A DNA stretch of 64,000 bases from Bacillus sp. Marseille-Q1617 (GTDB taxonomy: Bacteria; Bacillota; Bacilli; Bacillales; Bacillaceae_B), in contig NZ_CAHJXM010000001.1 in assembly GCF_903645295.1 (NCBI RefSeq), positions 1,861,501 to 1,925,500 on the forward strand, read 5' to 3'. Every line of letters starts with the position of its first letter. Position 1 is the first letter of the stretch. Made by a program: the position numbers and the translations under genes. Below the pieces are notes generated by a model. That model was given only the letters and a program-made list of their open reading frames with translations, was not told where the DNA came from and did no database searches. Shown here one piece after another: positions 1-9,551 of the stretch.

Positions 1-60
1 GCACTGGAGTTCCTTTCCCGTCAAAAAAGAATTCCCCTTCGAAAAGTACTTTGAAACCCA

Positions 61-93
61 ACCCATTTTACCAAAGTAAAATGGGTTTTTTCT
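61..93 (+). terminator. Intrinsic terminator at left edge
   Basis: An inverted repeat (ACCCATTTTAC / GTAAAATGGGT) is followed by a T-rich tract. It probably ends a plus-strand gene lying mostly left of the window. Bases 1-54 may be that gene's last codons (a frame closing with TGA at 52-54), but too little is present to identify it. Confidence 0.75.
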
Positions 94-171
94 TTTCCAT
101 CACATACTGCTATATGACTAAAAAAGGAAAAAGGGGCATGAAACAAGAATATAATAGAGAGGAGGATATGA

Positions 172-888
172 ATGAAAGATTTGTTGAACTTCCGTTACGA
201 GGAATATCCATTTGAGTTATTTTCGCTTTCACATATATACGCAGTTATTCTTATGCTGGTCATTATTTCACTTATGTATTTGTATAGAAACAGATTAACT
301 GGTGTTTCGGAGAAAGCAATAAGATGGATACTCATATCACTGATGGCGGCAGGAGAAGTGTTTTTTCATGTATGGTATGCAGTGAATGACGTATGGTCTC
401 TTGCAATAAACCTTCCATTTCAGTTATGTTCGATTTCTCTTTATTTATGTATCATCATGCTTCTGACTAGAAACAGGCTGCTATTTGAAATTACTTTCTT
501 TGCAAGCATGACGGGTGCCTTTGTTGCCATGGTCACCCCGGAACTATTCTTTGGCTTTCCACATATAAGATATTTTCAATTTTTCATTGTACACTCTTCC
601 ATTGTACTTTCATGCTTTTACATGGTTTGGATTGAGGGATTCACGGTAACCATTTTTTCACCATTAAAGTCGTTTCTGGCATTGAACATCATCGCTGCCG
701 GGGTGTATGGCATGAACATACTTCTGGGAGCCAATTATATGTTTCTCACTCATAAACCATTCAACCCTAGTCCCATTGACTATTTAGGTGAATACCCTTG
801 GTACTTAATATCATTGGAATCTATTTCCTTTTTTCTGTTTTATTTGATTTATATTCCTTTTCATATTAGAAAAATTGTAAAAAAATGA
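172..888 (+). CDS. ywaF: YwaF/TIGR02206-family integral membrane protein
   Basis: A 238-residue multi-pass membrane protein with about seven hydrophobic segments. Length, the FELFSLSHIYAV N-terminal block and the NLPFQLCSISLYL and YLGEYPWYL blocks match what I know of the YwaF family (TIGR02206, distantly related to eukaryotic TMEM164). The biochemical role of the family in bacteria is not established. The ATG follows GAGAGGAGG with normal spacing; an out-of-frame ATG four bases upstream is not used. It stands alone between a terminator and the next operon. Family assignment is fairly secure; function is unknown. Confidence 0.8.
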   Translation: MKDLLNFRYEEYPFELFSLSHIYAVILMLVIISLMYLYRNRLTGVSEKAIRWILISLMAAGEVFFHVWYAVNDVWSLAINLPFQLCSISLYLCIIMLLTRNRLLFEITFFASMTGAFVAMVTPELFFGFPHIRYFQFFIVHSSIVLSCFYMVWIEGFTVTIFSPLKSFLALNIIAAGVYGMNILLGANYMFLTHKPFNPSPIDYLGEYPWYLISLESISFFLFYLIYIPFHIRKIVKK

Positions 889-981
889 AACTTTTTAACA
901 TTGGAATCGTCTATTAATTAGGCACTTTTCTGTTAAAGGTGATGATGGTCACATTCTTATAGAAAAGTAAGGTGCAAAGCT

Positions 982-1536
982 TTGGATATTATTATTTTGT
1001 ATATTGTTATCATGGTACTTTCTTATTTGGCTGGAAGTGTGACGGGTGCTTACTATATTGTAATGCTTTACACTGGTCAGGATGTCAGGGAATTGGAGAG
1101 CGGGAATGTCGGGGCGACAAATGCAGCGCGTATTATGGGCAAGAAGGGGTTTCTGCTCACATTGTTGATTGATGCCGCAAAAGTTTTTTTTACTTTGTTT
1201 ATTGTACAGGTGTGGCTTGTAGACAGTGCCATTGCCCTGGTCATCAGTTCAGTTCTTCTGTGTATTGGTCATTTATTTCCAATACAGCTGGGATTTCGTG
1301 GAGGAAAGGGTGTAGTTGTATATCTGGCTTCCGCCTTGTTTATATCACCTATTTCTATAGGTGCCGCAGCAGGTGTGATGGGAACATCCTATGGGCTGTT
1401 CCGTCGTTATAAAACGTCAGGTTTTCTCTCAATGGCCTCCATCCCTTTTACAGCATTTTTGATTGAAGATTCATTCATCGTCCCATTTGGTCTCCTATTT
1501 TTATTCTGCATAGTGGTAATATCTCATTTTAAATGA
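982..1536 (+). CDS. PlsY-family glycerol-3-phosphate acyltransferase paralogue
   Basis: A 184-residue membrane protein with the two hallmark loops of PlsY acyl-phosphate:glycerol-3-phosphate acyltransferases: SGNVGATNAAR (residues about 36-47) and FRGGKGV (about 97-104). PlsY makes lysophosphatidic acid at the start of phospholipid synthesis. The start is TTG at 982 behind AAGTAAGGTG; the protein is slightly shorter than usual (about 190-200). It lies 59 bp upstream of the GNAT/aminotransferase gene and is followed by an LtaS-type gene, not by parE/parC as the B. subtilis housekeeping plsY is. This suggests a dedicated paralogue whose acyl acceptor may differ; that is inference. Confidence 0.82.
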   Translation: MDIIILYIVIMVLSYLAGSVTGAYYIVMLYTGQDVRELESGNVGATNAARIMGKKGFLLTLLIDAAKVFFTLFIVQVWLVDSAIALVISSVLLCIGHLFPIQLGFRGGKGVVVYLASALFISPISIGAAAGVMGTSYGLFRRYKTSGFLSMASIPFTAFLIEDSFIVPFGLLFLFCIVVISHFK

Positions 1537-1595
1537 TTTTCGCCTTTCAGTCACTTAAAATCATGAAATTCACTTCATCAAGAGGAGGTACATGT

Positions 1596-3218
1596 ATGAG
1601 GGAGCATTCCTTTGTATATAAGATTGCAACCGACCCATACGAATTCCAACAGATCAACCAACTGAATTACCAAACCTTCGTGAAAGAAATCCCGCAGCAT
1701 GAGGCGAATGACAAAGAACAGCTCGTGGATAAATTTCATGATGAAAATACATATATTATTGCTAAATACCAAGAACAAATCATCGGGATGATTGCCGTCC
1801 GGGCCAATCGTCCTTTTTCCCTTGACCTTAAGATTAAGGATCTGGACGAGTATATTCCTGCTGACAGTGTACCTTGTGAAGTACGTCTTTTATCCGTTAA
1901 AGAAGAGTATAGAAGTACGCGTGTTTTTTATGGGTTGTGTGAAAGGCTGGTTCAATTCTGTTTAGAGAAAAGGTATAACCTGGCACTTATTTCCGGGACC
2001 GTCCGTCAGCTTAAACTGTATAGAAGAATCGGCTTCAAACCTTTTGCATCACTGGTGGGGGAGGAAGAAGCACGTTTTCAGCCAATGTACTTAACGAAGG
2101 AGAGCTTTGAACAGTCAACAAAGGCTTTCCAAAAATTGATGCGGTCAAATTCCCGGGATGGCAGAGAAGGAAGAAGCACATTGAGGCATTCATTCCTGCC
2201 AGGTCCGGTCCCTCTTCACCCCGAGGTTGAAAAGGCTTTCAGGGAAGCATCCGTTTCTCATCGAAGTACATCCTTCATTCAGGAAGTGAAAGGAATTCAA
2301 TCAGTTTTATGCGACTCAACAAAAGCGAATCATGCTCAAATCGTGTTGGGAACAGGCACCTTGACCAATGACATGGTTGCTCAGCAGCTAAAGCTTTTAA
2401 ACGGGGAGGGTCTGATTCTGGCAAACGGGGAGTTTGGATACCGGCTGATCGAACATGCGTATAGAAGCGGGTTATCTTTTAGGACGATCGAGAAACAATG
2501 GGGAGAAGATATTTCACTATCAGATATTGAATCCTCACTGAATGCTCATTCCCCTAAATGGATATGGACGGTTCACTGCGAGACATCCACAGGCTATTTA
2601 TACGACCTGGAAGGCATTGTTTCTTTGTCGAAGGAATACAGTACAGAACTATGTGTGGATGCTTGCAGTTCTCTAGGCGTCGTTCCCGTGGATTTCGAGG
2701 ATGTTTATTTCGCCACTTCAGTCAGCGGGAAGGGGATTGGTTCATATCCCGGACTTGGAATTGTTTTTCACAGGGATGAGGTTTCTTCCCATCCATCGAT
2801 ACCAAGATACTTGGATTTAGGCATGTATTCAGAAAAAGGGAGCATACCCTTCACTCATTCTTCAAATCTGACTGGGGCGTTGAGAGAAGCCTTAAGGAAC
2901 TTGAATATGTTCGAGAATTCACAGTTATCCGATACTGTGAAGAAGACATTAAGAGAATGGAATATTCGAATGGTCGGAGATGAAAGCTATTCACCGGGAG
3001 TCATTACGATTGAGATTCCCCCAGGGTTATCAAGCAGGGTAATTGGGGATGAATGTAAGAAAAGAGGGATACTGCTCAGCTATGAAAGTGATTACCTCCT
3101 TAAAAGGAACTGGGTCCAGGTTGCACTGATGGGATATCAGCGGGAAGAAGAAGTGATGAAAGCAATGACTGTCCTTAAAGGTGTACTGACGCCCATTCAG
3201 GAAATCAGGTATGTGTAA
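1596..3218 (+). CDS. GNAT acyltransferase fused to class V PLP aminotransferase
   Basis: A 540-residue two-domain protein. Residues about 1-180 look like a GNAT fold (VRLLSVKEEYRSTRVFYGL, then SGTVRQLKLYRRIGFKPF), reminiscent of N-acyl-amino-acid-synthase-type GNATs. Residues about 200-540 are a fold-type I, class V aminotransferase related to alanine-glyoxylate and 2-aminoethylphosphonate transaminases: PGPVPLHPEV at the domain start, VDACSSLG with the PLP Asp, and Lys379 in SVSGKGIGSYPGLG as the predicted Schiff-base lysine. The start is ATG 1596, six bases after AGAGGAGGT; a longer frame from 1533 overlaps the previous gene and lacks an SD. The stop is followed immediately by the next ATG, indicating translational coupling. 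Substrates are unknown. Confidence 0.78.
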   Translation: MREHSFVYKIATDPYEFQQINQLNYQTFVKEIPQHEANDKEQLVDKFHDENTYIIAKYQEQIIGMIAVRANRPFSLDLKIKDLDEYIPADSVPCEVRLLSVKEEYRSTRVFYGLCERLVQFCLEKRYNLALISGTVRQLKLYRRIGFKPFASLVGEEEARFQPMYLTKESFEQSTKAFQKLMRSNSRDGREGRSTLRHSFLPGPVPLHPEVEKAFREASVSHRSTSFIQEVKGIQSVLCDSTKANHAQIVLGTGTLTNDMVAQQLKLLNGEGLILANGEFGYRLIEHAYRSGLSFRTIEKQWGEDISLSDIESSLNAHSPKWIWTVHCETSTGYLYDLEGIVSLSKEYSTELCVDACSSLGVVPVDFEDVYFATSVSGKGIGSYPGLGIVFHRDEVSSHPSIPRYLDLGMYSEKGSIPFTHSSNLTGALREALRNLNMFENSQLSDTVKKTLREWNIRMVGDESYSPGVITIEIPPGLSSRVIGDECKKRGILLSYESDYLLKRNWVQVALMGYQREEEVMKAMTVLKGVLTPIQEIRYV

Positions 3219-5069
3219 ATGGAAAAACTAAAAAAATTACATATTAGAGTGAAAAAATTCAAACTGATAGCAATCATACTGCTTCTGCTATGGGTCAAGA
3301 CGATAATCGTCATGTTTGCAGGCTTTAATATCTCTGCGCATTCTTTTCTTGAATTATGTCTTCTTCTTATAAATTCAATTGGCTCATTGATGATTGCATT
3401 AGGGTTCAGCTTTTATTTCAGTAAAAAAGTTCATGCGTTTACGTTATTCCTGGCGATGGTCACTATCACAGGGATTCTGTATGCCGATTTACTATATTAT
3501 CGGTTTTATTCGGATTTTGTAACTCTCCCTATTTTGTTTCAATTTAAGAATGTCGGAGGGATCGGTCCCAGTACATTTGAGTTGATGAGTCCCTGGGATT
3601 TACTGCTTTTCACAGATATTTTCGCTGCGGGATGGTATCTGAACAAGGGAAGGCAATTGCCTTCGTTGAGTTCAAAAGATAAACTGAATTATTTATCGGC
3701 AAGCTTTGCAGTTGTCCTATTGACAGTAGTTCTTGGTCTAATCAAAAGCCCCTATTTATTTCAGGAAGCCTATGATCGGGAACAGATGGTTACGGCCATC
3801 GGTCCTTTTAATTATCATGTGTACGACACAGGTTATGCACTGGGGGTCAATCTCAATCCATTAGTCGCATCTCAAACCGACACAAATTCCCCGCTGAACT
3901 ATACAAAATCAAAGAAAAATGACCAGTCTGATTTGTTTGGTGCAGCTGAAGGGAAAAATGTCATCTTGATCAGTATGGAGTCGACTCAGAACTTTGTCAT
4001 AAACAGAAAAATCGGGGGAGAGGAAATTACACCGTTTTTGAATTCCCTCGTGAAAGAAAGCTATTACTTTAACCAAATTTATGACCAGACCGCACAAGGA
4101 AAAACCTCGGATTCGGAGTTTATGATCGATACAGGCCTTTATCCGCTGGCGAGCGGCTCTGTGTTTGTCAGAAACCCTGAAAACGAATTTAAGAGTATGC
4201 CTCATATCCTGAAGGATCATGCCGGCTACCACTCAGCCGTATTTCATGGAAATGATGCAACTTTTTGGAACAGGCATATCATGTATGAATCTCTTGGATA
4301 CGATCGATTTTACTCTAAAAAAGATTTTGATGTGACAGAAGAAAATTCGGTTAATTATGGGATTAAAGATATTCCGTTTTTCAAACAGTCAATTCCTTAT
4401 ATTCAAGATCTGCCTAGGCCTTTCTATACTCGTTTCTTAACATTAACTAATCATTTTCCTTTCTTATTGGAAGAAGAAGATCAATTTATACTACAGGCAT
4501 CGACTGAAGTGGATGTGGTCAATCGGTATGTGACAACAGTAAGATACGAAGATGAGGCGATCAAACAATTTTTCGATCAACTAAAAGAAAAGGGAATCTA
4601 TCAAAATTCGATTTTTGTACTGTATGGGGATCATTATGGAATTTCTGAAAAATATGAGCCTGGGGTATTGGAACTGCTGAATATGGAAGACACCCCGTTG
4701 AATCATGTGAAACTTCAGCAAGTTCCTCTTATCATTCATGTCCCGGGAATAGAAGGAGAGACCGTATCTACAATCGGCGGAGAAATTGATATCCGTCCCA
4801 CCATTCTTCACTTACTTGGAATAGAATCGAAAGAAAATCTTTCTTTTGGACACAGTTTGTTTACACGAGTCAAAAATCATCCGGTCATTTTTAGGGATGG
4901 AGGATTTGTAACCGAGAAATATGTTTATAAAGATAATGTCTGTTACAGCCGTAAGAATGGGGAGCCTGTACTTGATAATCAGTGCAAACCGTTTAAAGAA
5001 ATCGCCAGAAAAGAATTAGGGATGTCAGATGATATCATTTATGGAGATTTATTAAGATTTTTGGAATAA
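3219..5069 (+). CDS. LtaS-type lipoteichoic acid synthase family protein
   Basis: A 616-residue protein with about five N-terminal membrane helices (to about residue 185) and an extracellular sulfatase/alkaline-phosphatase-fold domain. The LtaS active-site set is intact: Glu254 in ISMEST, Thr296 in GKTSDSEF (the nucleophile that carries glycerol phosphate), FHGNDATFWNR, NHFPF, and Asp471/His472 in YGDHYG. LtaS enzymes polymerise glycerol phosphate from phosphatidylglycerol onto a glycolipid anchor; paralogues can act as primases or on other acceptors. The ATG follows the upstream TAA with no gap, so expression is coupled to the PLP enzyme. Whether it makes LTA or modifies the product of the two upstream genes cannot be read from sequence. 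Confidence 0.85.
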   Translation: MEKLKKLHIRVKKFKLIAIILLLLWVKTIIVMFAGFNISAHSFLELCLLLINSIGSLMIALGFSFYFSKKVHAFTLFLAMVTITGILYADLLYYRFYSDFVTLPILFQFKNVGGIGPSTFELMSPWDLLLFTDIFAAGWYLNKGRQLPSLSSKDKLNYLSASFAVVLLTVVLGLIKSPYLFQEAYDREQMVTAIGPFNYHVYDTGYALGVNLNPLVASQTDTNSPLNYTKSKKNDQSDLFGAAEGKNVILISMESTQNFVINRKIGGEEITPFLNSLVKESYYFNQIYDQTAQGKTSDSEFMIDTGLYPLASGSVFVRNPENEFKSMPHILKDHAGYHSAVFHGNDATFWNRHIMYESLGYDRFYSKKDFDVTEENSVNYGIKDIPFFKQSIPYIQDLPRPFYTRFLTLTNHFPFLLEEEDQFILQASTEVDVVNRYVTTVRYEDEAIKQFFDQLKEKGIYQNSIFVLYGDHYGISEKYEPGVLELLNMEDTPLNHVKLQQVPLIIHVPGIEGETVSTIGGEIDIRPTILHLLGIESKENLSFGHSLFTRVKNHPVIFRDGGFVTEKYVYKDNVCYSRKNGEPVLDNQCKPFKEIARKELGMSDDIIYGDLLRFLE

Positions 5070-5124
5070 GCCTTTAATCCATTCAACCATAATGAAATTA
5101 TGTAAACCTTCGATCTAAAATAGA

Positions 5125-5167
5125 AAGCTCAGGCAAGAAATAATAACTTGTCCTGAGCTTATTTTTT
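5125..5167. terminator. Bidirectional terminator
   Basis: A strong hairpin (AAGCTCAGGCAAG / CTTGTCCTGAGCTT) with T-rich flanks on both strands separates the LtaS-type gene from the convergent sensor-kinase gene. Confidence 0.85.
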
Positions 5168-6422
5168 ATTCGATGGTTGTTGTACCAAAGGAAAAGAAAT
5201 TTTGACTTTTGTTCCTTTGTCCAGCTCACTTTCGTATTCAATCGTCCCGTCCATTTCACGGATGATCTTGTTTGTGACCATGCTGCCCAGTCCGGTTCCC
5301 TTTGATTTGGTTGTATAGAAGGGGAGGCCGATTTTTTTTAATTCATCATTGGTCATACCTTTCCCATCATCGGAAATCGTCACCACAATTCGATTAGAAG
5401 AAGGAATTTCTTTCGTTTCTAAACATACTTCTCCTTGCCCTTCAATTGCTTCAATTCCATTTTTTATTACATTCATGATCGCCTGTTTCAAGTACTGCTC
5501 GTCCCCTTTGATCCAAAACTGCCCGTCTTTAGGATAGGAGATCGTTACGTTTGAATACGAGGCGAATGGTCTTAAAAGCTCTACACAATCATGCAGGACG
5601 TTTCCTGCATTAAGCTTTTAGGTGAAAACTACCTGGTCTAGCCACGTTTAAGTAGTCAGTAATGATTTTATTCGTACGATCCAATTCATCCAGAATAAGA
5701 GGAGAATATTTTTTGAATTGCTTATCGTTTGTATCCTCGGCAAGATGCTGAATGAACCCCCTGACTGTAGCAAGGGGATTGCGGATTTCGTGAGCGATGG
5801 AGGCAGCCATCTGACCTGCCATATTTAATTTATCAAGGTACATCATTTCTGCTATCTGTTTATTTGTCTTGATCAGATGCTCAATAATGAGCACCATAGA
5901 AACAAATGTAAAATAGAAAATACTGAAATATATAAAATAAAACGAGGGATATAAAATCGGAACATTAAAATAAATGCTTACAAAATAAATAGACGAATAA
6001 ATCGTGAAAATAATCGTGCTCCATATAAATTTTGAGGCCGAAGTTAGAAAAAGTTTGCGGAATGCAATAGCGACCAGGAATGCAAGAATGGAAACAATTA
6101 AGCCAATCGTCACAAAAGGACCTCCGATTATGGATCTGTAAATCAAAACAAGCAGAAGTACAAGTGAACCGGAAATCCAGCCTGCGTAAAGAGTGACAAT
6201 CAGAATGGCAATCATTCTTAAGTCGAAATGTGTGTTCCCAAGCTTTTCAATAGGATATAGCATACATAAAAAAGCGCCGAAAGCCCCAATCAGACCGTAC
6301 GTGATTTTATGCTTTAATAACAGAATCTGTTTAACTTTAAAGGGGAAAAAAATATTCGCATTGTACGTTAGCGAAAAAAGAATCGTGATATTAATCAATA
6401 ATGTCTTGATAAGTGTTATCAA
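5159..6422 (-). pseudogene. KinB-like membrane sensor histidine kinase, frameshifted
   Basis: The first frame (6422 down to TAA at 5612-5610) encodes six or so membrane helices of the 5TMR-LYT type followed by a HisKA domain with the phospho-acceptor His in SIAHEIRNPLATVRGF. It stops after ARPGSFHLKA. The next frame continues without a break as NAGNVLHDCVELLRPFA through DEQYLKQAIMNVIKNGIEA and a complete HATPase_c domain (N box NVIKNGIEA, SDDGKGM, GTGLGSMVT). Order and sequence resemble KinB-type sporulation kinases. One base too many or two too few near 5610-5616 breaks the gene. The start is probably TTG 6422 behind GGAGGC. It could be a true pseudogene or an assembly error; translated as is, no functional kinase is made. 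Confidence 0.85.
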
Positions 6423-6562
6423 ATGAAAGCCTCCAAAAAATTCTAACCACAAGTGTAGTTTCAAACCTACATAAGATACCAAATTACGGACAATATTACA
6501 AGTAAAAAAATACCTTTATTTTTCTTGGTGAGGAGAAAAAATCAAGGAAGAAGACCTTCTCT

Positions 6563-7573
6563 TTACTTATCGGAAGGTACCCCTTGCCGATGTTTTTGTT
6601 TGACTATGGGAGCAATAGGAATCTGCGGTTTTTTACCCATACCTGCCTGATTCATGCTGTGAAGAACCATTCCGATGACAATGACAACGAGCCCCGATAA
6701 GGCGATTTCATCTGGAAGAGGAGCAGAGAAAAAGATTACTTCACCCACCATGACAAATAATACTTGTGTGGATTGAGTCGCTTCGACGGAAGCAAGCTTA
6801 CCCTGATGATTTCTAACCATGTCGGTTGCAATGAAAAAGAGAATGGTTGCCACAATTCCGGAGCAGATTGCCACGATTAGGGACTGAAGGACCTGGGTGG
6901 CTGAAGGGAGACCGACATGTAAATAACCAGCAGAGGCAATCAGTAGCCAGACAGGGACTGTGGCTATTGTCATACCGAATACGCGTTGAAAAGTATCCAG
7001 CCTTCCATTGCAGACTTCCATCATCTTTCTATTGCCGAGGGGATAGGCGAATGCTGCCAAAACAACTGGCAGGATTCCGCTCATCACCATTTTCAGGGAA
7101 AGCCCCTGTGCGTTTGGGATCTGGATAAGAACAACCCCGCACAAAATGAATAATGAAATAAAAAGTGAGCGCAAGGGTATTTTTTGACGTACTTGTTCAG
7201 TTCCGGAAGATGTGATGACTTTTTGGGTGAATAATGGCCCGAGAAGCGTCCCGGCCACGATGGTAAGCTGCCAGGTACCGGCTGTAAGCCAGCCTGGACC
7301 ATACACGGCCGCATAGGTGATCGGCGCATAAAACAATACGAAACCAACAAAGCTCCATCCAAGCCAGGGGAGAGGATTCCTTACGATCTCCAAAAGCACC
7401 TGCTTCATGTTTTTCCTCAATAGTACGATGAAAACAAGAAATGGGACCATGAATAAAAACCTTAACGATGAGCTCCATAGCCAGCTTCCGCCTGAAAGTT
7501 CCATCGATCTGTTTAAAATGAACGTCACAGCGAAAAACATAGATGCTAAAATACCCAGCATCATCTCTCTCAT
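6563..7573 (-). CDS. EmrE-family (PF13536-type) multidrug efflux transporter
   Basis: A 336-residue protein with about ten membrane helices, the duplicated-fold DMT-superfamily architecture. The N-terminus (MLGILASMFFAVTFILNRSM) and the WSFVGFVLFYAPITYAA block resemble the Bacillus multidrug resistance efflux transporter family. Substrates are unknown. The longest frame begins at 7582, but there the SD (AAAGG) abuts the ATG; ATG 7573 has nine-base spacing and is preferred. It is divergently transcribed from the YitT gene across about 190 bp. Confidence 0.75.
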   Translation of the reverse strand: MREMMLGILASMFFAVTFILNRSMELSGGSWLWSSSLRFLFMVPFLVFIVLLRKNMKQVLLEIVRNPLPWLGWSFVGFVLFYAPITYAAVYGPGWLTAGTWQLTIVAGTLLGPLFTQKVITSSGTEQVRQKIPLRSLFISLFILCGVVLIQIPNAQGLSLKMVMSGILPVVLAAFAYPLGNRKMMEVCNGRLDTFQRVFGMTIATVPVWLLIASAGYLHVGLPSATQVLQSLIVAICSGIVATILFFIATDMVRNHQGKLASVEATQSTQVLFVMVGEVIFFSAPLPDEIALSGLVVIVIGMVLHSMNQAGMGKKPQIPIAPIVKQKHRQGVPSDK

Positions 7574-7772
7574 AATTATCATCCTTTTCAGTCATATATT
7601 GTATAATATATTAAACTTTTATCATAAAATAGTATACTCTTTTATGGATCGTCCCCCTCAGTTACTGCAGCAGTCATTTTCCTTGGTATCTGGAATATAT
7701 ACTAAATAAGTGAAATAAGTCTGATGGGGTTCATGAAGCCTTTCATGGATAGATATAAAGGGGTTGGTAAGA

Positions 7773-8666
7773 TTGAGTGAAGCTGAAATCCTTGAGCGCC
7801 CTAAAGTCATGCACAGAAAGATTCCCCGTAAAGAAATGGCGAAAAGGGTGATCTTGATAACGCTGGGCGCCATCATAATGGGCGTGGGGCTTGAAATCTT
7901 TCTTGTCCCTAACAATGTAATTGACGGAGGTATTGTAGGTATTTCAATCATTCTCTCCCATTTGACTGGTCTGAAACTCGGACTATATATATTTATTCTA
8001 AACATTCCATTCTTTTTCATAGGTTATAAGCAGATAGGGAAGACGTTTGCATTTTCTACGCTGTACGGTATCATCATCCTCTCGGTTACCACCATCTTTC
8101 TACATCCGGTCCCTGCATTTACCCAGGATATTCTGCTCGCGTCCTTGTTTGGAGGAATCGTCCTGGGGATAGGGGTCGGGATGGTTATCCGTTATGGGGG
8201 ATCACTAGATGGTACAGAAATACTAGCCATTCTTTCGAGTAAGAAACTCCCTTTTTCAGTAGGCGAAATCATCATGATCGTAAACCTGTTCATTTTATCA
8301 AGCGCCGGTTTTGTATTTAGCTGGGACCGGGCCATGTACTCATTGCTTGCATACTATGTTGCTTTTAAAATGATCGATATCACCATCAAAGGTCTTGATG
8401 AGTCTAAATCTGTCTGGATCATAAGTGATAATTATGAAAAGATCGGTGATGCACTCTTACATCGATTAGGCAGGGGTGTTACATATCTTAAAGGGGAAGG
8501 AGCTTTTTCAGGAGATGATAAAAAAGTCATCTTTTGTGTGATCACGAGGCTGGAAGATGCTAAACTGAAAGATATCGTATCTGAACACGATCCCGCGGCC
8601 TTCCTTGCGATTGCAGATATAGCTGAAGTTAGAGGGGGCAGGTTTAAAAAGGTTGATATACATTAA
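7773..8666 (+). CDS. YitT family membrane protein (DUF161/DUF2179)
   Basis: A 297-residue protein. Residues about 20-200 form five or six membrane helices (DUF161, with the family motif VPNNVIDGGIVGISII), and the C-terminal about 80 residues are a soluble DUF2179 domain (RGVTYLKGEGAFSGDDKKVIFCVI), as in the B. subtilis YitT/YqfU/YvjA/YpjC group. The function of the family is not settled. I chose TTG 7773, nine bases after AAAGGGG; TTG 7764 in the same frame would sit directly on the SD. Monocistronic, followed by a terminator 150 bp downstream. Confidence 0.85.
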   Translation: MSEAEILERPKVMHRKIPRKEMAKRVILITLGAIIMGVGLEIFLVPNNVIDGGIVGISIILSHLTGLKLGLYIFILNIPFFFIGYKQIGKTFAFSTLYGIIILSVTTIFLHPVPAFTQDILLASLFGGIVLGIGVGMVIRYGGSLDGTEILAILSSKKLPFSVGEIIMIVNLFILSSAGFVFSWDRAMYSLLAYYVAFKMIDITIKGLDESKSVWIISDNYEKIGDALLHRLGRGVTYLKGEGAFSGDDKKVIFCVITRLEDAKLKDIVSEHDPAAFLAIADIAEVRGGRFKKVDIH

Positions 8667-8814
8667 AAATACCGTCTTATTGCCGTTAGAAGGCTTATGA
8701 AGACAAGGTATCCACATTTGATAAGAAACATTTTACCAGAATAACGTTTACTTTAAAAAGAAAAAACGCAAATGACTTCAATCTAAGTAATTCAGTTTTG
8801 GAGTGCAAAACTAG

Positions 8815-8846
8815 AAAAAGCAGTCCAAAAAGGACTGCTTTTTTAC
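8815..8846 (+). terminator. Intrinsic terminator after YitT gene
   Basis: Perfect hairpin AAAAAGCAGTCC / GGACTGCTTTTT with a T run, about 150 bp after the YitT stop. Confidence 0.85.
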
Positions 8847-8920
8847 TATGAATTCGTAATAAAAATCACATAATTAATACATTAATTGAGAAAGTAACCA
8901 CGGTAAAGTCCAGGGTTCTT

Positions 8921-9111
8921 AAAATAAGGGGAAATATTTCCGTTAAACTGCAAAATTTAGCTTGGGAGAGGTAAATAAGGGAATGATTTACCGTTAAGCA
9001 TGCTCAGTGACCCAATTTTTTATGTTTTTAAGTTAATAGCGGAAAATTTTCCCCCTATTTGACCTGTTTTCCTCGACATTTCTTCCATAAGGGTAATTTC
9101 TTCCCTTATAT
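8921..9111. repeat. Cluster of short AT-rich palindromic repeats
   Basis: The gene-free stretch 8847-9551 contains four related units: 8921-8946 and 8972-8997 in direct orientation (ATAAGGG..ATTTNCCGTTAA), 9033-9060 inverted (TTAATAGCGGAAAATTTT followed by CCCCCTATTT), and 9088-9110, a palindrome with ATAAGGG / CCCTTAT arms. The units look like one degenerate interspersed palindrome that has accumulated in the gap. No convincing ORF or known RNA was seen in the rest of the stretch, apart from the hairpin at 9433-9466. Confidence 0.55.
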
Positions 9112-9432
9112 ATGATCTCATGGTGCTGGCACTTTTTTGGTACTTGCTTCTATGGGGGAGGGGGCAAGGAATAAAGAATCGCTTATTGAACAAACGAAGG
9201 GCTTATTTCGGAGAAAGAATCATAGTAAGCTTGTTAAGTTATTTTAATCCTTATAAAAACGAATTAAGCATAATGGTTAAAATCCGTTGGCTTTTTTAAA
9301 CCATTCCGCAAGTGAATTCGCCACGAAGATCAAAAGACTACGAAATATATTTCAGTGTTGCAAAACGTGATGCGATTTTAGATACGAAAACACACTTGAA
9401 AATAAAAGATATGCTGTAATATCAATTTAAAA

Positions 9433-9466
9433 TAGCATACGAATAATGGTGCGAATTCGTATGCTA
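9433..9466 (-). terminator. Perfect hairpin, probable terminator of the NIPSNAP/YdcF operon
   Basis: Twelve-base perfect arms (TAGCATACGAAT / ATTCGTATGCTA) around a ten-base loop. On the minus strand the hairpin is followed by TTTTAAATT, so it can terminate the operon whose last stop lies at 9552. The U-tract is weak. Confidence 0.5.
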
Positions 9467-9551
9467 AAGACTATGAATTTTTATGGTTTGCACCTCTAGA
9501 GTGAACTATTTAGACTTCAATCGTTTGCGTTTTTTCTCTTTTTTATGCGTC

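Noticed and set aside
1..80. Short open frames at the left edge
   Set aside because: Two frames stay open from base 1 (stops at 52-54 and 78-80), but the fragments are too short to choose or identify.
5159..5491. Separate 110-residue ATPase-domain protein
   Set aside because: The frame extends upstream without a start to the kinase frameshift and has no SD, so it is the second half of the broken kinase and not a gene of its own.
8667..9551. Hidden gene in the 885-bp gap after the YitT gene
   Set aside because: All six frames are cut by frequent stops; only repeats, a terminator and a hairpin are visible.
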